Assembly: GCA_947458565.1 (NCBI GenBank)
Contig: CANGZK010000036.1
Location: forward strand, 1-9,905
Reading direction: 5' to 3'
DNA from: Acidimicrobiaceae bacterium
Lineage (GTDB): Bacteria > Actinomycetota > Acidimicrobiia > Acidimicrobiales > Ilumatobacteraceae
Length of the DNA stretch: 9,905 bases
A program made the position numbers and the translations under genes. The notes under the pieces are model-generated. The model was not told the origin of the DNA. It did not search any database and was given only the letters and a program-made list of their open reading frames with translations. The first letter of the stretch is position 1. Each line of letters starts with the position of its first letter. Of the stretch, positions 1 through 5,790 are shown piece by piece.

Positions 1-495
1 CAACCTGACTACGGCCCAGTCATCGACATCTGCACCGCAGCGTCGTTGCGTGAGCTCACTACCCCAGCACTGCTCGCAGTAATCACACCGGCGATCGTTG
101 GTTTCGGTATCGGTTATGCAGCACTCGGAGCATTCTTGGCCGGCGTTATTCTCACTGGTCAGTTGATGGCCAACTACTTGAGCAACGCAGGTGGAGCATG
201 GGACAACGCCAAGAAGTACATCGAAGACGGTCACCACGGTGGCAAGGGCTCAGCAGCACACAAGGCTGCAGTTATCGGTGACACCGTTGGCGACCCATTC
301 AAGGACACTGCTGGTCCTGCACTCAACCCGTTGATCAAGGTGATGAACCTTGTTGCATTGTTGGTATTGCCAGCAATCATCAAGTACCAAGACAACGACG
401 GTGTACGCCTCTCGATTTCTGGTGTTGCACTTGTAATCCTCGTTATCTCAATCATGTTCTCGCGACGCAAGTCGGTGAGCATGGTTGCCGCTTAA
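1..495 (+). CDS. hppA: Membrane-bound proton-translocating pyrophosphatase, C-terminal part (5' end outside window)
   Basis: This is the last 164 codons of an integral-membrane inorganic pyrophosphatase, which couples PPi hydrolysis to ion pumping across the cytoplasmic membrane. The frame is open from base 1, so the gene begins upstream; full-length members have roughly 650-800 residues. Family hallmarks are visible: NAGGAWDNAKKYIE at visible residues 62-75, a GGKGS/HKAA stretch, and GDTVGDPFKDT at 93-103, which belongs to the Asp/Lys-rich cytosolic site that holds Mg-PPi. Hydrophobic segments at about residues 24-56 and 113-126, and a final one near 137-153 before a basic tail (FSRRKS), are membrane helices. 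The motif that separates K+-dependent from K+-independent enzymes lies upstream of the window, so the subtype and the pumped ion cannot be read here; H+ is the usual case in Actinobacteria. A strong hairpin starts 16 bases after the stop codon. Family assignment is very secure. Confidence 0.97.
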   Translation, partial: QPDYGPVIDICTAASLRELTTPALLAVITPAIVGFGIGYAALGAFLAGVILTGQLMANYLSNAGGAWDNAKKYIEDGHHGGKGSAAHKAAVIGDTVGDPFKDTAGPALNPLIKVMNLVALLVLPAIIKYQDNDGVRLSISGVALVILVISIMFSRRKSVSMVAA

Positions 496-510
496 GTACT
501 CAACCGTAAA

Positions 511-554
511 GATCGGCTGACAGGTGTCGAAGCTTCGATACTTGTCAGCCGATT
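511..554 (+). other. Near-perfect 20-bp stem-loop covering the start of the SCP2-like gene
   Basis: Bases 512-522 (ATCGGCTGACA) are the exact reverse complement of 543-553. Pairing continues inward through 523-530 against 535-542, leaving a four-base loop AGCT at 531-534. Counting the outer 511-554 pair, the stem has 20 pairs. The only three non-Watson-Crick positions (511/554, 523/542, 526/539) are all G-U pairs when read as plus-strand RNA and would be C-A mismatches in minus-strand RNA, which points to a plus-strand RNA structure. It begins 16 bases after the hppA stop and contains the GTG start (524-526) of the following gene. There is no U-tract after the stem, so a classical intrinsic terminator is not supported. 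It could act as an mRNA-stabilising or U-less terminator structure for hppA, a translational block on the next gene, or a DNA operator. The structure is seen directly; the function is unknown. Confidence 0.85.
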
Positions 555-922
555 GGGTACAAGCAGTTTCTGAAGCCGTTGCGGCAAACACCGAGTTGCA
601 AAAGCTCGCTTCGATTTACTCAGTTGGATTGACGCAGGTTGTCACCGGAACACCCCACGGCGATGTCGTCTATCACTTACAAGTTGGCAACGGCGTTGCC
701 ACACTCGTGGGCGGAGAAGCATCACCCGAAGATGTGCGCTTTACCGAGCCCTACGACACTGCGGTTGCAGTAGCAACTGGCGTGCTCAACGCGCAAGAAG
801 CTTTCATTAATGGTCACATTAAGTTTGTTGGCGATCACCAAAAATTGATTGATGCAGGTGACGTGTTTGCGGTGCTCAACCCAATCTTTGACAAGATTCG
901 CGAAACTACCGACTACAACTAA
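524..922 (+). CDS. SCP2 sterol-binding domain protein (small, single domain)
   Basis: A 132-residue protein resembling the SCP-2 sterol-transfer family found in Actinobacteria, small soluble proteins with a hydrophobic tunnel that binds lipids or acyl-CoA. Visible family features are an N-terminal YLSADW helix start (residues 6-11), a central beta region ending in a short VRFT segment near 66-69, the YDTAVAVATGVLNAQEAF stretch at 72-89 (family pattern: Tyr-Asp-Thr-Ala plus a helix ending in A-Q-x-A-F) and a GHIKFVGDHQKL segment matching the usual G-x-L/I-x-x-x-G-D end. The GTG at 524 is the first usable start, because an in-frame TGA lies at 518-520, and the conserved YLSADW follows at once. 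No Shine-Dalgarno sequence is visible, and the start codon is buried in the 511-554 hairpin. The physiological ligand is unknown. The gene lies 28 bases after hppA and ends 18 bases before the convergent nfuA gene. Confidence 0.85.
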   Translation: MSKLRYLSADWVQAVSEAVAANTELQKLASIYSVGLTQVVTGTPHGDVVYHLQVGNGVATLVGGEASPEDVRFTEPYDTAVAVATGVLNAQEAFINGHIKFVGDHQKLIDAGDVFAVLNPIFDKIRETTDYN

Positions 923-928
923 AAGTTT

Positions 929-944
929 GTAAGCAACTGCTTAC
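929..944. terminator. Possible bidirectional terminator hairpin between two convergent genes
   Basis: GTAAGC (929-934) and GCTTAC (939-944) form a six-pair stem around the loop AACT; the inner A-T can pair as well. The stem starts seven bases after the SCP2-like stop codon and overlaps the last codons and stop of nfuA (941-943). On the minus strand the stem is followed by a short, interrupted T-run (AAACTTTT). On the plus strand no T-run follows. Position favours a terminator shared by converging transcripts, but the stem is short and the tails are poor, so this is tentative. Confidence 0.35.
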
Positions 945-1561
945 GAGTAAAAGGGGTTGGCGCCTGTCGAGTGATCGGTGAGGTCTCGCACTTTGGTGAT
1001 TGCAGGAATCTTTTCTGACACCATCGTGCCCACGCCTTCGAGCATCGTCTGGCGACTCATGGAGCAACCGTGGCAACCGCCGCCCATCGTGAAATACGCG
1101 GTGCCCTCTTTGTCGTGACCGGCGAAGGTAACAAAGCCACCGTGCGATGCAAGCATTGGGTTTACTTCTGCTACAACAATTGCTTCGATCTCGGCAGAGA
1201 CGTCATCGTCATTGACAAGACCTTCAATCTGTGGAGACTTTGGCTTGTTGGGATTACGAATCAATAAACCTTGTGTGTCGGAATGATCAATCACTGCGTC
1301 TTGAAACGAGTCGATATCTTTTGCAGGAATGATGATCTTCAGTCCGTCAATCGTTCGGACCTCATCAGAAAATGCTGCTTTGGTAAAAAAGTCGAATGAC
1401 AAGTCGTAGCGGAAGTCTTCGCCAGGCTCAGACAAGATCTCGAGGCGCAGACCTAGCTGCTCACCTTCTGTTTCGGCATCGCGCAATTCGAGCAGTTTGA
1501 CGTGCGCGATTGGTGTGACGGTGACGATGGTGTTGGACTTGTCAGTTGTCTCTGATGTCAT
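941..1561 (-). CDS. nfuA: NfuA-like Fe-S cluster carrier (degenerate A-type domain plus NifU C-terminal domain)
   Basis: Predicted 206-residue Fe-S scaffold/carrier that would deliver [4Fe-4S] clusters to client enzymes in the cytoplasm. With the ATG at 1561, residues about 10-105 resemble an IscA/HesB-type fold but contain no cysteine. This is the known degenerate form in NfuA, where the domain serves in client recognition. Residues about 118-195 are a NifU C-terminal domain with the pattern VNPMLASHGG and the cluster-binding GGGCHGCSMS, giving Cys163 and Cys166. The length is close to E. coli NfuA (191 residues). The start is uncertain. The frame is open to a TTG at 1618, but that codon lies upstream of the predicted -35 hexamer. 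A GTG at 1579 sits almost at the predicted transcription start and could serve on a leaderless mRNA; the ATG at 1561 has no clear ribosome binding site. The gene is divergent from the thiamine operon and convergent with the SCP2-like gene. The function is well supported; cluster type and clients are inferred. Confidence 0.9.
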   Translation of the reverse strand: MTSETTDKSNTIVTVTPIAHVKLLELRDAETEGEQLGLRLEILSEPGEDFRYDLSFDFFTKAAFSDEVRTIDGLKIIIPAKDIDSFQDAVIDHSDTQGLLIRNPNKPKSPQIEGLVNDDDVSAEIEAIVVAEVNPMLASHGGFVTFAGHDKEGTAYFTMGGGCHGCSMSRQTMLEGVGTMVSEKIPAITKVRDLTDHSTGANPFYS

Positions 1562-1583
1562 GCTGGCAAAGGGGCTCACGGGA

Positions 1584-1612
1584 TTAATACTATCGCCGTG
1601 TTGTTTATTCAA
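1584..1612 (-). promoter_or_regulatory. Predicted promoter for nfuA (-35 TTGAAT, 17-base spacer, -10 TATTAA)
   Basis: Read on the minus strand, TTGAAT (1612-1607) is followed after exactly 17 bases by TATTAA (1589-1584), a good match to the housekeeping sigma consensus. Transcription would begin at about 1576-1578, next to a GTG codon at 1579-1577 and some 16 bases before the ATG at 1561. This places the promoter inside the longest open reading frame and argues against its TTG start. It is a prediction from sequence only. Confidence 0.55.
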
Positions 1613-1656
1613 ACCCAACTGCAGCCGTCGAGGGCCGTAAGCAATTACAAGGGCTA

Positions 1657-1662
1657 TACGAT
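1657..1662 (+). promoter_or_regulatory. Predicted -10 element (TACGAT) for the thiamine operon
   Basis: TACGAT fits the TANNNT pattern of actinobacterial -10 elements and lies so that transcription would start near 1669, just at the 5' edge of the TPP aptamer. An overlapping TATACG at 1655-1660 is an alternative. No convincing -35 hexamer is present 16-18 bases upstream, which is common for actinobacterial promoters but lowers confidence. Confidence 0.4.
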
Positions 1663-1669
1663 TTAGTTG

Positions 1670-1764
1670 TACGCACGGGGAGTTCGCTGGATCGGCGGGC
1701 TGAGAGGGTGGCCGCCGCCACTGACCCGCTTACCTGCTGGATAATGCCAGCGCGGGAGCGAAGA
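1670..1764 (+). promoter_or_regulatory. TPP riboswitch (THI element) ahead of thiN-thiBPQ
   Basis: The RNA aptamer binds thiamine pyrophosphate and shuts down thiamine genes. Conserved parts are all present in order. P1 is short: CGC 1672-1674 with GCG 1758-1760. P2 pairs GGG within 1677-1680 with CCC 1725-1727. P3 pairs CGCTG 1685-1689 with CGGCG 1693-1697. The pyrimidine-sensing CTGAGA lies at 1700-1705. A facultative stem pairs GTGGC 1708-1712 with GCCAC 1717-1721. P4 pairs CCT 1733-1735 with GGG 1754-1756. P5 has CTGG 1737-1740 and CCAG 1747-1750 around the pyrophosphate-side loop ATAATG. The aptamer ends only five bases before the thiN ATG at 1766. No terminator/antiterminator follows, and the likely Shine-Dalgarno GGGAG (1754-1758) is itself part of P4 and P1. 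Regulation is therefore most likely translational, by direct occlusion when TPP is bound. The class assignment is very secure; the mechanism is inferred. Confidence 0.96.
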
Positions 1765-1765
1765 A

Positions 1766-2422
1766 ATGGTTGAGACAACTGCAGTGGTGGTGATCGGAGG
1801 GCTTCCGATCGATAAGTCTGTAGCCAAATATCTGCCCCACTATGACTACGTGGTTGCTGCGGATTCTGGATTGCACAGTGCAATCGACTTGGGTTTGCGC
1901 GTCAACTTGGTCATCGGCGATATGGATTCTGTTGACCCGGCCCTACTTGTTGCGGCCGAAGCAAACGGAGTGACCGTGCAACGAATGCCACGCGATAAAG
2001 ACGCGACCGACACCGAGCTTGCACTACTGGCTGCAGTCGCACATGGATCTCGACAAATCGTGCTGGTTACTGGTGGAGGTGGTCGACTCGATCATCAACT
2101 TGGCGTACTGAGCGCCATGCAACACCAAGCATTGAAAGACTGCGAAGTGTCGGCGTTGTGGGACACCGCACGCATACAACTCTTACGCGGACCAGGCCTC
2201 TGCACCATTAATGGCAAAGTCGGTGACGTAGTTGGCCTCATTGCGCAACACGGTGATGCAATCGGGGTTACAACCGATGGTCTGAAGTGGGCGCTCAATG
2301 AAGGAACCCTCGAAGCCCACTCTTCACGAGGTGTGAGCAATGAACTTGTGGCAGCAGCAGCAACTATCTCGCTCGCTCACGGACAGCTTTTTGTTATTCA
2401 ACCAAACGCCCTGGAGGCATGA
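1766..2422 (+). CDS. thiN: Thiamine pyrophosphokinase
   Basis: A 218-residue cytoplasmic enzyme predicted to transfer pyrophosphate from ATP to thiamine, giving TPP and AMP, in a single salvage step. The family motifs appear in order: AADSG at 31-35, the acidic metal site GDMDS at 51-55, KDATDTELAL at 78-87, GGRLDH at 105-110, and in the C-terminal thiamine-binding domain TDGLKWAL at 170-177 and RGVSNE at 188-193. Length and domain order are those of the ThiN/TPK family rather than ThiL, which phosphorylates thiamine monophosphate. The ATG at 1766 follows the riboswitch with GGGAG seven bases upstream. The gene is first in the operon, and its stop is one base before the thiB start, so the importer and the kinase that traps the imported vitamin are co-expressed and both under TPP feedback. 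Confidence 0.96.
   Translation: MVETTAVVVIGGLPIDKSVAKYLPHYDYVVAADSGLHSAIDLGLRVNLVIGDMDSVDPALLVAAEANGVTVQRMPRDKDATDTELALLAAVAHGSRQIVLVTGGGGRLDHQLGVLSAMQHQALKDCEVSALWDTARIQLLRGPGLCTINGKVGDVVGLIAQHGDAIGVTTDGLKWALNEGTLEAHSSRGVSNELVAAAATISLAHGQLFVIQPNALEA
2413..2417 (+). promoter_or_regulatory. Strong Shine-Dalgarno site that fixes the thiB start
   Basis: GGAGG lies six bases before the ATG at 2424, inside the last codons of thiN. It is the only strong ribosome binding site in the operon and selects the lipoprotein start over the in-frame upstream ATG at 2340. Confidence 0.85.
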
Positions 2423-2423
2423 G

Positions 2424-3521
2424 ATGAGAAAACACCTAATCGCAATAGGAACACTCGCAATCTTGGCAGCGGGTTGCTCTTCTTCGCCTGCTTCAACAGA
2501 TTCGTCGGTTACCACAGATTCGTCAGTTTCGACGAGTGACTCAGTCGACGGTCCAGTCACCTTGACGTTGCTTGCACACGACTCGTTTACTCCTACTCCT
2601 GGAATTTTTGATGCCTTTACCGCTGCAACTGGAATTGCGGTTGACGTTGTGCAGGGTGGAGATGCCGGACAATTGGTAACCAAAGCCGTGCTCACAAGTG
2701 GCAACCCAGAGGGTGACGTGTTGTGGGGCGTGGATAACACGTTGCTATCGCGTGCGCTCGAAGCAGATGTTTTCAGTGCATACGAAACACCAAATACCGC
2801 ATTTATGGACGCAGCGTTGTTGCGCGATATTCCTGGACACGAAGTAACACCAGTTGACAGTGGTGATGTGTGCATCAACTACGACATTGCATGGCTTAAA
2901 AGTCGCAACATCGCTCCTCCCCTCACACTGGATGCACTGACCAATAAGCAGTACGACAATTTGTTGGTAGTGCCAAGTGCACTGAGCTCTTCACCTGGCC
3001 TTGCATTTTTGATGGCAACCATTGCCGAATATGGCGTAGATGGCTGGCAGTCGTATTGGAAGTCGTTGCGCGACAACGGAGTACTGGTTGTTGATGGATG
3101 GACTCAGGCATACAACACTGAATTCTCTGGCGCATCGGGCAAAGGAGATCGGCCAATAGTCGTCAGTTATTCATCGAGCCCACCAGCCGAAGTGATATTT
3201 GCAGACCCACCTGTTGATTCTGCACCAACTGCAGTTGCTTCACTCACTTGCTTTGAACAAATTGAGTACGCGGGAATCCTTCGTGGCACCAAGCACGAAG
3301 CTGAAGCCAAATTGCTCATTGACTTTCTCACTGACCTTGCATTTCAGAACGATCTTCCGCTTACTCAGTTTGTTTTCCCAGTGCACAGTGGTGCTGTATT
3401 GCCGGAAGCCTTCACCAAATATGCATTGCGGCCAGAAAACCCTTTGCGACTTGAAGCAAATGTAATTGCAACCAACCGCACTGCCTGGCTTGATGAATGG
3501 TCAGCCATCGTTCTGAAATAG
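2424..3521 (+). CDS. thiB: Thiamine-binding lipoprotein of an ABC importer
   Basis: A 365-residue extracytoplasmic solute-binding protein that would capture thiamine (and possibly its phosphates) and hand it to ThiP. The N-terminus is a short lipoprotein signal with lipobox LAAGC and acylation site Cys18. A Ser/Thr/Asp-rich linker to about residue 42 follows. The mature part matches the ThiB/TbpA family: LTLLAHDSF near 47-55, GDVLWGVDNTLL at 97-108, SSPGLAF near 189-195, DGWTQAY at 224-230 and SYSSSPP at 248-254 (aromatic and polar pocket regions), DLAFQNDLPLTQFVFPV at 304-320, and a C-terminal AWLDEW. Cys150 and Cys276 are the only cysteines of the mature part besides Cys18 and could form a disulfide. 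The start at 2424 is chosen because of the GGAGG six bases upstream and the signal peptide; the frame extends back to 2340 but that would bury the signal. thiP follows after 14 bases. Confidence 0.94.
   Translation: MRKHLIAIGTLAILAAGCSSSPASTDSSVTTDSSVSTSDSVDGPVTLTLLAHDSFTPTPGIFDAFTAATGIAVDVVQGGDAGQLVTKAVLTSGNPEGDVLWGVDNTLLSRALEADVFSAYETPNTAFMDAALLRDIPGHEVTPVDSGDVCINYDIAWLKSRNIAPPLTLDALTNKQYDNLLVVPSALSSSPGLAFLMATIAEYGVDGWQSYWKSLRDNGVLVVDGWTQAYNTEFSGASGKGDRPIVVSYSSSPPAEVIFADPPVDSAPTAVASLTCFEQIEYAGILRGTKHEAEAKLLIDFLTDLAFQNDLPLTQFVFPVHSGAVLPEAFTKYALRPENPLRLEANVIATNRTAWLDEWSAIVLK
2496..2549 (+). repeat. Three 18-base tandem units in the thiB linker
   Basis: Units at 2496-2513 and 2514-2531 match at 14 of 18 bases (ACAGATTCGTCGGTTACC and ACAGATTCGTCAGTTTCG); a third, more diverged unit spans 2532-2549. 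They encode TDSSVT, TDSSVS and TSDSVD, the flexible tether between the lipid-anchored Cys18 and the folded binding domain. This is a likely slippage or duplication product whose length may vary between strains. Confidence 0.7.
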
Positions 3522-3535
3522 CTACCTGAAAAACC

Positions 3536-5134
3536 ATGAATCAAACTGCGCCATCAAACTTTGGGCTGTCGCCATATAGGCGTAGTGCCCGCTTGTTATG
3601 GATAGCGCCAACCGTGTTCTTGGTATTGATCTTGGTGATACCTACTACATCAATAATTCTGCGTGCTACGAGTCTTGATGGTTTCGGCAGTGTGCTCAAT
3701 AATTCGACTGTCAGACAAGCATTATGGTTCACCACCTGGCAAGCGCTTGCAAGCACTGTCCTCACACTGGTTGTTGCATTACCAGCAACATACGTGTTGT
3801 CTCGATTTGCGTTTACAGGCAACCGTGCTTTGCAGGCTCTTATCACTGTGCCATTTTTGTTGCCAACGGTTGTCGTTGGTGCTGCATTTTTGGCTGTTCT
3901 GCCATCTCGACTGCACTACACGGCAACTGCCCTCATCATTGCGCACGCGTATTTCAATCTCACTGTTGTGGTGCGCATCGTTGGTGCACGTTGGGAACAA
4001 TTGCATCCGGGTATCGAGCAAGTTGCGAGCACACTTGGTGCATCACGCACAACCGTGTTTCGCACGGTGACGCTGCCCCTCTTGCGCAGCGCAATTGGCA
4101 CTGCCAGCGGGGTAATCGCACTGTTTGCCTTTACTTCATATGGCATCGTGCGCACGCTTGGCGGGCCAGCAAGATCAACAATTGAAACCGAGATCTATAC
4201 CCGCAGTGTGTTGATCGGTGATATGTCTGGCGCTCTCGCGCTTTCTATTGCGCAGATGATTGTGCTCACAGCAGTGTTGTGGTGGTGGGCAAGTTTTCAT
4301 CGTCACAAAACTGCAAGCACGCAAATATCTGTTGAGCAGCAATTACCTAACACTCGTGGTCAAAAAGCAATGGTGTACGGCATCGCACTTGCAACTGCTG
4401 CAGTTGTTATTGCCCCAATGACCGCGCTTCTCTGGCGCTCAATTTCCCAATCAACGCCAGACACCACTCGCTTTACGCTTGCTGGATGGCGAGCGGTTAC
4501 ATCGTCAACAACTCTTTCCGCGATAACTACCAGCGCACAATTTGCATTATGTGCCATGGTGATCGCAACGGTGCTTGGACTCATGGTGGCTCTGGCAGTT
4601 GCATACGGATCACCAAGATTTGTGTGGCTCGAGCGCATTTCAGTACTGCCCCTCACTGTCTCTGCTGTGACAATTGGGCTTGGCATCTTGATCACATACG
4701 ACACAGCACCATACGATTTTCGATCGGCATGGATCATCACTCCACTCGCCCATTCATTGATCGCATTGCCACTTGTTGTTCGTATCGTGCTACCAGTTGT
4801 TCGACAAATTCCGAGAAGTCTGCAATCTGCCGCATCAACCCTCGGGGCAACGCCGCTACAGACGTGGCTGACAGTTGATCGCCCGCTTATGTCTCGCGCA
4901 ATAGGCGCTTCAGCTGCTTTGGCTTTCGCTGTTTCCATCGGTGAATTTGGCGCAACGAGCTTTCTTACTCGTCGAGGCAGCGAAACCCTGCCGGTCACAA
5001 TCTCTCGTCTACTCACTCGGCCCGGTGACACGTTGCGTACACAGGCCTATGCGCTGTGCGTCATTATTGTCGTCATCAGCATGATTGCAATATTTTTGAT
5101 TGACATGTTTCGACCAAGCAGAAAGACGAAGTGA
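3536..5134 (+). CDS. thiP: Thiamine ABC transporter permease, fused two-half form
   Basis: A 532-residue polytopic membrane protein forming the thiamine channel in the cytoplasmic membrane. It has two homologous halves in one chain, as in E. coli ThiP (536 residues). About twelve hydrophobic helices are visible, the first near residues 19-42. Each half carries an EAA loop that docks onto the ATPase: EQVASTLGASRTTVFRTVTLP at about 161-181, and QSAASTLGATPLQTWLTVDRP at about 430-450. Both are followed by a glycine-rich G-E-F/S-Y-G type segment (SYGIVRTLGG and GEFGATSFL). A hydrophilic linker near 253-277 separates the halves. The start ATG has no good Shine-Dalgarno sequence and may rely on coupling to thiB, 14 bases upstream. 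The stop codon TGA (5132-5134) overlaps the thiQ start. The operon partners and riboswitch make thiamine the substrate; FbpB-type iron permeases are the nearest alternative. Confidence 0.93.
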   Translation: MNQTAPSNFGLSPYRRSARLLWIAPTVFLVLILVIPTTSIILRATSLDGFGSVLNNSTVRQALWFTTWQALASTVLTLVVALPATYVLSRFAFTGNRALQALITVPFLLPTVVVGAAFLAVLPSRLHYTATALIIAHAYFNLTVVVRIVGARWEQLHPGIEQVASTLGASRTTVFRTVTLPLLRSAIGTASGVIALFAFTSYGIVRTLGGPARSTIETEIYTRSVLIGDMSGALALSIAQMIVLTAVLWWWASFHRHKTASTQISVEQQLPNTRGQKAMVYGIALATAAVVIAPMTALLWRSISQSTPDTTRFTLAGWRAVTSSTTLSAITTSAQFALCAMVIATVLGLMVALAVAYGSPRFVWLERISVLPLTVSAVTIGLGILITYDTAPYDFRSAWIITPLAHSLIALPLVVRIVLPVVRQIPRSLQSAASTLGATPLQTWLTVDRPLMSRAIGASAALAFAVSIGEFGATSFLTRRGSETLPVTISRLLTRPGDTLRTQAYALCVIIVVISMIAIFLIDMFRPSRKTK

Positions 5135-5784
5135 TGCTTGCACTCACCGACATCACGATCAACTATGAAGGCCGAACCATTCTGGACAGCGCATGCCTCA
5201 GCGTGGCACGTGGCGAGATTGTTTCACTTGTCGGCCCAAGTGGTTCAGGCAAGACAACACTGCTACGGGTTATTGCTGGCCTTGAACACCCAAGCCAAGG
5301 CACGGTGGTTATTGACAACAAACTGATGACTGGTGTTCCGACTCACAAGCGTGATGTTGGTCTCGTGTTTCAAGACAACCAGTTGTTTCCACACCTCAGT
5401 GTTTTTGACAACATCGCTTACTCATTGCGAATTAAACGAGTTTCAAAGGCACTGCAGATCGAGAAGGTGAACGAAATGCTGAGTCTCATCGGCATGGAAA
5501 ATCTTGCACATCGTGACGTTGGCCAACTTTCGGGCGGCGAAGCAAAACGAATTGCAGTCGCGCGTGCACTCGTTGCTGATCCATTTATTTTGCTACTCGA
5601 TGAACCACTCACTGGTCTTGACACCGAACTTCATGACCGACTGCTCGATGACATGGGTGCTCTACTGCGTGCTCGTCAAACCACGGTGGTGCATGTCACC
5701 CATGACCACAATGAGGCGGCACGATTGTCGGACCGCGTAGTGGATGTGCGAACTTTGGGTCAGTCGCGCTCGCAACTACAGTAA
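5134..5784 (+). CDS. thiQ: Thiamine ABC transporter ATPase
   Basis: A 216-residue cytoplasmic ATPase powering ThiBP. Motifs: Walker A GPSGSGKT (34-41), Q-loop Gln80 in VFQDNQLFPHLSV, signature LSGGE (132-136, with Glu in place of the usual Gln), Walker B LLLDE (154-158 region), D-loop TGLD, and H-loop His190 in HVTHDHNEA. The short length without a C-terminal regulatory domain matches ThiQ (about 230 residues) rather than the longer PotA/FbpC class. The ATG at 5134 shares one base with the thiP stop (TGATG). A GTG at 5131 in the same frame, overlapping four bases, is an equally possible start and would add one residue. Both imply translational coupling and matched expression of permease and ATPase. 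Confidence 0.94.
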   Translation: MLALTDITINYEGRTILDSACLSVARGEIVSLVGPSGSGKTTLLRVIAGLEHPSQGTVVIDNKLMTGVPTHKRDVGLVFQDNQLFPHLSVFDNIAYSLRIKRVSKALQIEKVNEMLSLIGMENLAHRDVGQLSGGEAKRIAVARALVADPFILLLDEPLTGLDTELHDRLLDDMGALLRARQTTVVHVTHDHNEAARLSDRVVDVRTLGQSRSQLQ

Positions 5785-5790
5785 AACGCG

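Noticed and set aside
1605..1883. Minus-strand open frame of 92 codons across the control region
   Set aside because: It covers the TPP riboswitch and the 5' end of thiN in antisense and shows no family features.
2340..2423. 28-residue N-terminal extension of thiB
   Set aside because: It lies within the conserved end of thiN, would place the lipoprotein signal internally, and lacks the GGAGG site that precedes the ATG at 2424.
4360..5031. Long open frame of 223 codons on the minus strand
   Set aside because: It lies wholly inside thiP, whose product has clear EAA loops and membrane helices over the same bases. The antisense product is low in hydrophobic order and has no recognisable motif.
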